Origin: JAGPFW01 sp964535155
GTDB taxonomy: Bacteria; Patescibacteriota; WWE3; UBA101185; UBA10185
Direction of reading: 5' to 3'
Length of the DNA: 10,007 nucleotides
NCBI GenBank assembly: GCA_964535155.1
Contig: CAZHSR010000032.1
Coordinates: forward strand, 1 to 10,007
In this document: positions 1 through 5,387 of the stretch, piece after piece
How positions within the stretch are numbered: the stretch's first letter is position 1
Layout of the letters: each line of letters begins with the position of its first letter
Notes under the pieces: model-generated
Told to the model about the DNA's origin: nothing
Databases searched by the model: none
Seen by the model: only the letters and a program-made list of their open reading frames with translations
Program-made: the position numbers and the translations under genes

Positions 1-329
1 TTTATATTTTTGCAGGATTTAATAACACTATAGTGACAATTACTGATCCTGATGGAAATGCCTTATTTTCAGGAAGTGCTGGTGCATCAGGATTTAAGGG
101 TTCTAGAAAATCCACCCCATTTGCAGCTGCTTCCGCAGCCGAAGATGTTGCTAAAAAAGCAGTCTCCGGAGGTATGGAAGAAGTCTCTGTTGTTGTTAAA
201 GGCCCTGGATATGGTAGAATCTCCGCTATTAAGTCTTTAAAGACAGCAGGTTTAAGAGTTGTATCAATTTCGGATGTCACACCCATCCCTCACAATGGAT
301 GCCGTCCCAAAAAGATTAGAAGAGTTTAA
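1..329 (+). CDS. rpsK: 30S ribosomal protein S11, partial (5' end missing)
   Basis: Reading frame starts at base 3 and is open to the left edge, so the N-terminus (roughly 20 residues) lies outside the window; 108 residues are visible. S11 sits on the platform of the 30S subunit and helps shape the mRNA exit/E-site region. The family hallmarks are plain: FNNTIVTITD near the start, then GFKGSRKSTPFAA, the KGPGYGR turn, and the terminal HNGCRPKKIRRV. An internal GTG at 33 is in frame but is not the start, because homology continues upstream of it. It is followed 3 nt later by rpsD, as in the alpha operon of most bacteria. No oddities are visible in the retained part. Identification is secure. 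Confidence 0.97.
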   Translation, partial: YIFAGFNNTIVTITDPDGNALFSGSAGASGFKGSRKSTPFAAASAAEDVAKKAVSGGMEEVSVVVKGPGYGRISAIKSLKTAGLRVVSISDVTPIPHNGCRPKKIRRV

Positions 330-332
330 AAT

Positions 333-941
333 ATGGCAAGAGTAACAGGACCAAAATGTAGAATATGTAGAAGAATGGGCGTAAAGCTTAATCTTAAAGG
401 TACAAGATGCGATAGTGAGAAATGTGCCATGAATAAGCGCCCTTATGCTCCAGGTCAACATGGAAATTCTCGTAGAAGAGGAAGAAGCTCTGAATATTCT
501 GCACAATTAAAGGAAAAGCAAAAAGCAAAGTCAATTTACGGTGTTTTAGAGAGCCAATTTGGAAATTATGTGAGCAAGGCCTTAAATATTTCTGGTGTTT
601 CTGGTGAAAACTTATATAAACTTTTAGAATTTCGTTTAGATAATTTAGTTTATAGAAGTGGATTTGCTTTATCTCGCCCTCAAGCTAGGCAATTAATAAG
701 AGCAGGAGTCTTTACGGTTAATGATAAAAAAGTAACAAGCCCCTCTTACAATGTAAAAGCAGGTGATGTGTTAAAGCCCGAAGATTTTTCTAAGGTTCAT
801 TTAAGAGAAGGATTTGTCCTACCTGAATGGATTAGTGCTAATGTAAAGGAAAAATATGTTAAAGTTCAGAGAGACCCCGTAATAGAGGACTTCAATGAAA
901 ACTTTGAGATACAGCAAATTATAGATTTCTACTCTAGATAG
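333..941 (+). CDS. rpsD: 30S ribosomal protein S4, zinc-binding type
   Basis: This 202-residue protein is a primary 16S rRNA-binding protein that nucleates the 30S body; in many bacteria it is also the translational repressor of the alpha operon. The N-terminus carries four cysteines (C9, C12, C26, C31), the same spacing as the zinc-binding S4 of Thermus, so this is the C+ (zinc) form and not the zinc-free paralogue. The stretch KRPYAPGQHG and the S4 RNA-binding domain (about residues 95-155, LEFRLDNLVYRSGFA followed by ARQLIRAGVF) are typical. Length is normal. The gene begins 3 nt after the rpsK stop with only a weak purine stretch upstream, so translation probably depends on coupling to rpsK. 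Confidence 0.97.
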   Translation: MARVTGPKCRICRRMGVKLNLKGTRCDSEKCAMNKRPYAPGQHGNSRRRGRSSEYSAQLKEKQKAKSIYGVLESQFGNYVSKALNISGVSGENLYKLLEFRLDNLVYRSGFALSRPQARQLIRAGVFTVNDKKVTSPSYNVKAGDVLKPEDFSKVHLREGFVLPEWISANVKEKYVKVQRDPVIEDFNENFEIQQIIDFYSR

Positions 942-942
942 T

Positions 943-952
943 AGGAGAAAGG
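943..952 (+). promoter_or_regulatory. Ribosome binding site of rpoA
   Basis: The purine run AGGAGAAAGG lies in the 21-nt gap between the rpsD stop and the rpoA ATG at 963. The GAAAGG half is spaced 10 nt from the start, AGGAG 15 nt. It supports the 963 start and is one of the few clear Shine-Dalgarno sites in this window. Confidence 0.65.
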
Positions 953-962
953 TATTTTAAAA

Positions 963-1889
963 ATGGTAAAGCCAATAGATTTAAAAATAAGTACAATTAA
1001 AGAAACTGCTAACCACGGAGTATTTGCTTTTGAGCCCCTTCCAAAAGGGTATGGGCATACAGTAGGGAATATTCTCCGAAGAGTCCTGCTTACATCGGTG
1101 GAGGGTTCTGCAATAACACAAGTAACCGTAAAAGGTGCTGATCATCAATTTTCCACTATAGAAGGTGTAAAAGAGGATATTGTTGCTATTACTTTGAACC
1201 TAAAGAACATTAGATTTAAGAACTATTCCAAGGAGTCTGTTGTTGCAACACTTTCCGTTTCAAAGGAGGGTTTAGTAACTGCGGAAGAAATTGAATGCTC
1301 TTCTGATTTAGAGGTTGTAAACAAAGATGCCCCTATAGCTACAATCACTAAAAAAGGCACAAAGCTAGAAATGGAGTTCCTAATTGAATCTGGATATGGT
1401 TATTCACCTTCGGAAGAGAGAGAAAGCTCTAAAGTGGGCGTAATAATGCTAGACGGGCTTTACACTCCAGTTTTAAGAGTCTCTTATGAAGTAGAAGACG
1501 CAAGATTTGGCAAGTCTATAGATTTAGATAAAGTAGTTTTAACCGTTGAAACCGATGGAAGTGTTTCTCCTAAAGAAGCAGTTATTGCAAGTGCAAAGCT
1601 TATAAAAGGATTTTTTGAACGCTTGGTAATTTGGGATGAAACTCCTAAAGGAATGACAGAGGAAATTTTGGAAGAAGTGGATGAAGAAGCTGTTTCAGCG
1701 GATGCTGACTCCACCCCCGTTGATGAATTGCCCCTTCCAACAAGGACAATAAATGCTCTTAAAAAAGCTAATATTTTAACCATGAACGATTTATTGGGCA
1801 AGACAGAAGATGATTTGCTAGATATTAAAAATGTTGGCCAAAAGTCTATTGAAGAATTACTAAGATTAATTGAGGAGGCTTCTAACTAA
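963..1889 (+). CDS. rpoA: DNA-directed RNA polymerase subunit alpha
   Basis: 308 residues, close to the usual 310-330. The N-terminal domain (about 1-232) dimerises and binds beta and beta'; the signature GYGHTVGNILRRVLLTSVEG is at residues 30-49. An acidic linker rich in Glu, Asp, Ala and Ser (about 233-255) leads into the C-terminal domain (256-308), which contacts UP-element DNA and activators. The DNA-contact residues of the E. coli domain appear conserved: R261, N264, G292, K294 and S295 correspond to R265, N268, G296, K298 and S299. UP-element recognition is therefore probably intact. The gene sits between rpsD and rplQ, the standard order. A GAGGAGG motif near its 3' end is discussed as a separate finding. 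Confidence 0.98.
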   Translation: MVKPIDLKISTIKETANHGVFAFEPLPKGYGHTVGNILRRVLLTSVEGSAITQVTVKGADHQFSTIEGVKEDIVAITLNLKNIRFKNYSKESVVATLSVSKEGLVTAEEIECSSDLEVVNKDAPIATITKKGTKLEMEFLIESGYGYSPSEERESSKVGVIMLDGLYTPVLRVSYEVEDARFGKSIDLDKVVLTVETDGSVSPKEAVIASAKLIKGFFERLVIWDETPKGMTEEILEEVDEEAVSADADSTPVDELPLPTRTINALKKANILTMNDLLGKTEDDLLDIKNVGQKSIEELLRLIEEASN

Positions 1890-1904
1890 AAGCTATTTGG
1901 ACTT

Positions 1905-2270
1905 ATGAGACATAGAGTTGTAACAAAATCATTAAGTAGAGATACCGCACACAGAAAGGCTTTGAGAAAGAATTTAGCTACTGATTTAATTAAAAATGAG
2001 AGCATAGTAACTTCGGTGGCAAAGGCAAAATATGTTAGGCCTTACATTGAAAACTTGGTAACCAAGGCAAATAAAAAAGCAGACAAATTAAGTTTACTTG
2101 GATATTTAAGATCTCACTTAACAACCGAAGAGTCTATTAGAAAATTGATGGATGAAATTGCTCCAAAATATAAAAATAGACAAGGTGGATATACAAGAAT
2201 AGTAAGAGTCGGAAATAAAGAAGGAGATAATTCTAGTTTAGCTAGAATATCCTTTGTTGAAGAGAAATAA
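1905..2270 (+). CDS. rplQ: 50S ribosomal protein L17
   Basis: 121 residues, normal for bacterial L17, which binds 23S rRNA near the polypeptide exit tunnel. The start MRHRVVTKSLSRDTAHRKAL and the following RKNLATDLI are the family signature, as is the C-terminal GGYTRIVRVG with a final beta-strand ending in SFVEEK. This fixes the ATG at 1905, 15 nt after the rpoA stop. No proper Shine-Dalgarno site lies at the usual distance; a GAGGAGG at 1872-1878 is 26 nt upstream, inside rpoA. It is followed after 3 nt by rplM. Confidence 0.97.
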   Translation: MRHRVVTKSLSRDTAHRKALRKNLATDLIKNESIVTSVAKAKYVRPYIENLVTKANKKADKLSLLGYLRSHLTTEESIRKLMDEIAPKYKNRQGGYTRIVRVGNKEGDNSSLARISFVEEK

Positions 2271-2273
2271 CCT

Positions 2274-2756
2274 ATGAATTTTACAAATAGAACCTACATG
2301 GCAAATAAAAACACTATTACTACCGGATGGCATGTAATTGATGCTAAAAACCGAGTCCTAGGAGATGTAGCTACAGAAATAGCTAAAAAGCTTATTGGCA
2401 AAGAAAAATCTGATTACACACCTCATGTAAATACTGGCGATAAAGTTGTGGTCATAAATGCAGCTGATATAAGCGTTAGTAACGATAAAATGGAATCTAA
2501 AGTTTATTATTGGCACACTGGATTCCCAGGGGGAATAAAAGAAATTCGATTAGGTGAGTTGCTAAAAAAGAAGCCAACAGAGCCTATTAGAAAAGCAGTA
2601 CAGAGAATGTTACCTCAGAATAAGATGTTAAAGGATAGAATGGCTAATTTGTATATTTATGCTGATGAGAATCATAAGCATGAGGCGCAGTTGGCTCATG
2701 TGGAAGCCGCTCAAGTTGAAACTGCTCATGAAGAGGTAGGAAAGGAAGCAAAATAA
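2274..2756 (+). CDS. rplM: 50S ribosomal protein L13 with C-terminal extension
   Basis: 160 residues, a little longer than the usual 142-150. L13 is an early-assembly 23S rRNA-binding protein. Visible signatures are WHVIDAKNRVLGDVATEIAK, the DYTPHVNTGDKVVVINA strand, and the KMESKVYYWHTGFPGG and AVQRMLPQNK motifs. Two starts are possible, ATG 2274 and ATG 2298 (residue 9). I prefer 2274 because the distance from the start to the conserved Trp (W19) then matches the Bacillus type, which also has a Met-Ala-Asn stretch at that place. The last 20-odd residues form an Ala/Glu/His-rich tail not seen in most homologues, probably a disordered or helical surface tail. The stop codon abuts the rpsI ATG directly. 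Confidence 0.96.
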   Translation: MNFTNRTYMANKNTITTGWHVIDAKNRVLGDVATEIAKKLIGKEKSDYTPHVNTGDKVVVINAADISVSNDKMESKVYYWHTGFPGGIKEIRLGELLKKKPTEPIRKAVQRMLPQNKMLKDRMANLYIYADENHKHEAQLAHVEAAQVETAHEEVGKEAK

Positions 2757-3173
2757 ATGCCTAAAAAAGATAAACAAGAATTAATTACAGGAACAGGACG
2801 AAGAAAAACTGCTGTTGCTAGAGTATTTTTAAATAAAAAAGCTGGGGATGCCGTGGTTAATGAGATGCCCATAGAAGAATATTTTTCTGATTTAGCTTTT
2901 GATAAACAATCTTGGAAAAGACCTTTTAACTTATTGGGTATAACAAATCCTTTAAAGGAATACGATTTAAGCATAAAAGTGCAAGGATCTGGGAAATCTG
3001 CTCAATTGGAAGCTGTAGTCCATGGAATTTCTTGGGCTTTGGCTAATTTAAGCGAAGAGAATGCTGAAAACTTGAGAAAAAATGGCATGTTAACCAGAGA
3101 TTCTAGAATGGTGGAACGAAAGAAATATTGGTTAAGAAAAGCTAGAAAAGCTCCTCAATATTCCAAGAGATAA
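2757..3173 (+). CDS. rpsI: 30S ribosomal protein S9
   Basis: 138 residues. S9 belongs to the 30S head and its C-terminal tail reaches the P-site tRNA. The N-terminal TGRRKTAVARV, the LTRDSRMVERKKY segment and the tail ending in QYSKR are diagnostic; the terminal Lys-Arg that contacts the P-site tRNA is present. The usual glycine-rich GGGxSGQAGA loop reads GSGKSAQLEA here, a moderate divergence. The ATG at 2757 immediately follows the rplM TAA, so the L13-S9 pair is translationally linked. It ends 14 nt before the convergent XRE gene, with no obvious hairpin terminator between them. Confidence 0.97.
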   Translation: MPKKDKQELITGTGRRKTAVARVFLNKKAGDAVVNEMPIEEYFSDLAFDKQSWKRPFNLLGITNPLKEYDLSIKVQGSGKSAQLEAVVHGISWALANLSEENAENLRKNGMLTRDSRMVERKKYWLRKARKAPQYSKR

Positions 3174-3187
3174 GTTTTTAAGGGCTT

Positions 3188-3466
3188 CTATATTTTGAGA
3201 CTTTTCTCAATATCCTTTAATTGCTCTCTAATATTTTTTATTGTCTCTAAAACCTTATTTGCAGTCATTAATTTTTGTTGCTCCTCAAAATCAAAATTAT
3301 AAGTTTTAGCAATTTTTTCCATTACTTTTAATGGAGGAATTATTCTCCCGCTTTCATAAGCTGAAATAGTTTTTCCCGATATACCAACTTTTTCCGCAAA
3401 TCTAAGTTGGGAAATATTTAATTCTTTTCTAAGCTTTTTTATTTCTCTACCAGGGTTTCTGGGCAT
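3188..3466 (-). CDS. XRE-family helix-turn-helix transcriptional regulator
   Basis: 92 residues. The HTH_3/Cro-CI type DNA-binding domain spans about residues 6-60: GREIKKLRKELNISQLRFAE (6-25), then the recognition helix region around SGKTISAYESG (30-40) and the hydrophobic closing helix KVMEKIAKTY. The C-terminal third (about 62-92) is charged and heptad-like (LETIKNIREQLKDIEKSL), likely a short coiled coil for dimerisation. There is no sensor domain. The gene is convergent with rpsI and divergent from radC, separated from the latter by 76 nt that hold a promoter and an inverted repeat, so it may control itself and the radC block. That regulatory role is inference. No Shine-Dalgarno site is visible. 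Confidence 0.88.
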   Translation of the reverse strand: MPRNPGREIKKLRKELNISQLRFAEKVGISGKTISAYESGRIIPPLKVMEKIAKTYNFDFEEQQKLMTANKVLETIKNIREQLKDIEKSLKI

Positions 3467-3480
3467 ATTAAAAAATCAAA

Positions 3481-3499
3481 ATTCTACTCTAAATAGAAT
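3481..3499. promoter_or_regulatory. Putative operator: 19-bp inverted repeat
   Basis: ATTCTA and TAGAAT form perfect 6-bp arms around a 7-bp spacer. The element overlaps the -10 box and probable start point of the XRE gene's promoter, a common position for an autorepressor site of small Cro/CI-like proteins. A 6-bp arm in AT-rich DNA can occur by chance, so the call is tentative. Confidence 0.4.
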
Positions 3500-3525
3500 A
3501 TACATTATTCCAATTTTCATAACAA
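3497..3525 (-). promoter_or_regulatory. Probable sigma-70-type promoter of the XRE regulator
   Basis: On the - strand, TTGTTA (3520-3525) and TATATT (3497-3502) are separated by exactly 17 bp. Transcription would begin near 3490, giving a leader of about 24 nt before the ATG at 3466. The -35 box lies within 6 bp of the candidate radC -10 box, so the two divergent promoters would overlap. Confidence 0.55.
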
Positions 3526-3530
3526 GTCAG

Positions 3531-3536
3531 TAAAAT
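3531..3536 (+). promoter_or_regulatory. Candidate -10 box of radC
   Basis: TAAAAT ends 6 nt before the radC ATG at 3543, so transcription would start about at the start codon (leaderless). The matching -35 position (TTCCAA, 3508-3513, 17-bp spacer) is weak, and the neighbouring alternating AT run offers competing hexamers. Confidence 0.35.
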
Positions 3537-3542
3537 ATATAT

Positions 3543-4253
3543 ATGTCTCACAAGATACAAGAGATTCCTTGTAATGACCGTCCGCGGGAAAGATTGATAA
3601 AATACGGGCCAGAATCTCTTGCTGATTCGGAGCTATTAGCTGTGATTTTGGGTTCGGGAGGTCCGGGTTTTAGTGCTTTGGACCTTTCGCAAGGGCTGCT
3701 GGGAGAGTTTGGAGGTGTAAAAAGTCTTTTGTATGCGGATCTAAATAAGCTAAATAAGGTTAAGTATTTGGGTTTAGCCAAAGCTTGTAGCATTCGGGCA
3801 GTAGGAGAGCTTAGTAAAAGAAGTCTCCTAGCTCAAGAGTTGCACAAACCCAAAATGGATAACCCAGAAGCGGTTTATTCCTTAATGAGGCCTTATATTA
3901 TAGGAAAAAAGGTGGAATGCCTATATGTGCTTTGTCTAGATTTGCGGCATAGGCTTTTAAAGCTTTCTCTTGTATCTTTGGGGACTCTTGATCAGTCTTT
4001 GGCTGATTCTAGGGAAATTTTGAGGTGTGCTTTATTAAATGATTCGGTTTCTATAGTTTTGGTGCATAACCATCCTTCGGGGGAGATAAGTCCTAGTGAT
4101 GCGGACATAAATTTTACTAGACGATTGGCAGAAGCTTGTGTTTGTGCAGGAATTGTTTTTATAGACCATGTAATTGTTACAGAGCACACCTTTTGCAGTT
4201 TAAAAACTTTGGGTTTATTAAGTTCTAATAAGAAAGGGGGTGAAAATAAATGA
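3543..4253 (+). CDS. radC: RadC/JAMM-domain protein
   Basis: 236 residues, the usual size. The N-terminus has the UPF0758 signature NDRPRERLIKYG followed by SLADSELLAVIL, then a helix-hairpin-helix-like segment (about 62-92). The C-terminal MPN/JAB domain has a complete JAMM metal-binding motif: H175-x-H177, S185 and D188, in VHNHPSGEISPSDAD. The fold is that of zinc-dependent isopeptidases, but the cellular role of bacterial RadC is unsettled; the old DNA-repair assignment is doubtful. No ribosome binding site precedes the ATG, and a -10-like hexamer lies 6 nt upstream. The stop codon overlaps the next gene's ATG by 4 bp (ATGA), so it is the first gene of a block whose other members concern protein export. 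Family assignment is secure; function in this context is unknown. Confidence 0.94.
   Translation: MSHKIQEIPCNDRPRERLIKYGPESLADSELLAVILGSGGPGFSALDLSQGLLGEFGGVKSLLYADLNKLNKVKYLGLAKACSIRAVGELSKRSLLAQELHKPKMDNPEAVYSLMRPYIIGKKVECLYVLCLDLRHRLLKLSLVSLGTLDQSLADSREILRCALLNDSVSIVLVHNHPSGEISPSDADINFTRRLAEACVCAGIVFIDHVIVTEHTFCSLKTLGLLSSNKKGGENK
4233..4242 (+). promoter_or_regulatory. Strong ribosome binding site of the TasA-like gene
   Basis: AAAGGGGGTG lies inside the last codons of radC, 7 nt before the ATG at 4250. It is the best Shine-Dalgarno match in the right half of the window and suggests high translation of the secreted protein, independent of or coupled to radC. Confidence 0.75.
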
Positions 4254-4834
4254 AAAAATCGTTTTATGTTTATGGTTCATTGGTGTTGTTAGTTCTACTT
4301 ACCTTGGGAGTAACTTTTGCTACCTTTACTGACAAGGCAAATTTTGCTGGGACTACCATGTCGGTTGCAAGCTCGGATATAAAGCTTTTGGATGTATATA
4401 ATGGCGGGCTAGATCCTTTAAACTTGGTAGACAGTAAACCTGGTCCAACTTTTGCCAACATTTATTCTGGCTGGCATGAGGATTATGTGGTGCAAATCTA
4501 CAATAATGGTACTGGGGATCTAAATTTGTCTAGTAGGGCTACTTATGAAACTATTAATGATCCCGCGGAGTTAAGACAGGTGATTTTTGTGGAAATGTTT
4601 GATTGGGTGGATACCAATGAAGATGGGATTCCTCAACAGGAAGAATTTGAGCAGAACTCGCTGGATGGAAACAAGACTGTTGTAAAGTGGAATACGATTG
4701 GATTTAACTTGGGTCTCTTGCCACAGGGAGAGGTAAGAACCTTGGTACTTCGATTTACTTCCCCTTCAATTTCGCCTGCAAGTCAGGGAGCTGGGATACT
4801 ATTTGACTTTTCGTTTGATGCTACGGGGATTTAA
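4250..4834 (+). CDS. TasA/camelysin-like secreted protein with SipW-type signal peptide
   Basis: 194 residues. The N-terminus has two lysines, a hydrophobic core (about 8-21) and the sequence TFATFTDKA, matching the SipW-dependent signal peptides of TasA and CalY, where cleavage follows Thr-x-Ala and the mature protein begins near an aromatic-Thr/Ser-Asp. Cleavage after A24 is my estimate. The mature part is beta-rich with no Cys and no further membrane segment or sorting signal. At D121-E132 (DTNEDGIPQQEE) an Asp/Asn-rich loop resembles the calcium loops of thrombospondin type 3 or EF-hand-like extracellular proteins. The matching peptidase gene is next downstream. TasA-group proteins form biofilm fibres and camelysins are surface proteases; I see no basis to choose between them. 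It is probably a surface or fibre subunit of unknown exact role. Confidence 0.78.
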   Translation: MKKSFYVYGSLVLLVLLTLGVTFATFTDKANFAGTTMSVASSDIKLLDVYNGGLDPLNLVDSKPGPTFANIYSGWHEDYVVQIYNNGTGDLNLSSRATYETINDPAELRQVIFVEMFDWVDTNEDGIPQQEEFEQNSLDGNKTVVKWNTIGFNLGLLPQGEVRTLVLRFTSPSISPASQGAGILFDFSFDATGI

Positions 4835-4850
4835 GAGTGTTTAGGTAGTT

Positions 4851-4884
4851 AGGGTAAATCATGGCGGCCGACATGAATTACCCT
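4851..4884 (+). other. Hairpin / 34-bp imperfect palindrome between substrate and peptidase genes
   Basis: Arms of 13 nt (4851-4863 and 4872-4884) pair with a single A-A mismatch around an 8-nt loop that contains the self-complementary hexamer CGGCCG. Including that hexamer, nearly the whole 34 bp reads as a palindrome with two mismatched positions. It lacks the immediate U-run of an intrinsic terminator; a T6 run occurs only at 4902-4907, just before the next ATG. It could act as a partial attenuator, a processing or stability stem, or a protein-binding site. It also encloses an AGGG-ATG pair that would start an 11-codon frame (4861-4896). Confidence 0.7.
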
Positions 4885-4907
4885 GAAGTAGATTAGTTAG
4901 ATTTTTT

Positions 4908-5375
4908 ATGCAAAATAATAAGTACATTTACATTTTATTTTTGTCATTGCTTCTTATTGGGGGTTGGTTTTTCTTTACTGAGTATTCTCCCCTTCTTGTA
5001 ACAACGGGTTCAATGGAGCCAAAAATTCCGCAAGGTTCGCTTGTTCTTGTAGGCACAGAGACAACAGCAAGAAAAGGCGAAGTGATTACATATAAAACAG
5101 AAAAAGGATCTTTGGTGACGCATAGAGTAGTAGAAATTGAAAAGGTTGGATGGGAAAATTTTTACAAAACCAAAGGGGATGCAAATGAGTTTTTGGATAA
5201 TATGTTGGTTAGTTCGCACGATATAAAGGGAAAAGTGGTCTTTGTTTTGCCCTATTTAGGTTATGTTATAAAATTTTTAATTTCTCCTTTATCTTTGCTC
5301 TTCTTTTTTTACATTCCAATTGGATATGCCTTTGGGGGAGTTATAAAAAAGTTTGTAAACCAAATACGCACTTGA
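4908..5375 (+). CDS. sipW: Signal peptidase I, SipW/ER type (Ser-His)
   Basis: 155 residues. A hydrophobic N-terminal segment (about 6-23) anchors the enzyme; a second membrane segment (about 118-147) closes the protein. The catalytic serine is S35 in TTGSMEPKIPQGS. The general base is H72 in VTHRVVEI, where bacterial LepB-type enzymes have lysine; this histidine places it in the SipW/archaeal/eukaryotic ER group. The third box YKTKGDANEFLD (86-97) has the expected aspartates. SipW enzymes remove the signal peptides of TasA-like proteins, and such a substrate gene lies directly upstream. There is no Shine-Dalgarno site; a T6 run and a hairpin precede the ATG. The gene is followed after 12 nt by the AAA+ gene. 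The symbol is by family analogy. Confidence 0.9.
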   Translation: MQNNKYIYILFLSLLLIGGWFFFTEYSPLLVTTGSMEPKIPQGSLVLVGTETTARKGEVITYKTEKGSLVTHRVVEIEKVGWENFYKTKGDANEFLDNMLVSSHDIKGKVVFVLPYLGYVIKFLISPLSLLFFFYIPIGYAFGGVIKKFVNQIRT

Positions 5376-5387
5376 TATGCTAGTGAT

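Noticed and set aside
3174..3187. Terminator at the end of the ribosomal protein operon
   Set aside because: The 14-nt gap is AT-rich with TTTTT but has no GC-rich stem upstream on either strand.
3992..4189. 65-codon - strand frame within radC
   Set aside because: Antisense shadow of the conserved JAMM domain; no codon pattern or ribosome binding site supports it.
4861..4896. 11-codon frame (MAADMNYPEVD) as a leader peptide
   Set aside because: It sits wholly within or next to the hairpin palindrome and has no run of identical codons typical of attenuators; mentioned with the hairpin but not called as a gene.
4251..5375. Use of UGA as glycine (genetic code 25)
   Set aside because: TGA ends both radC (at an ATGA overlap) and the signal peptidase at the expected protein lengths, so UGA is a stop here.
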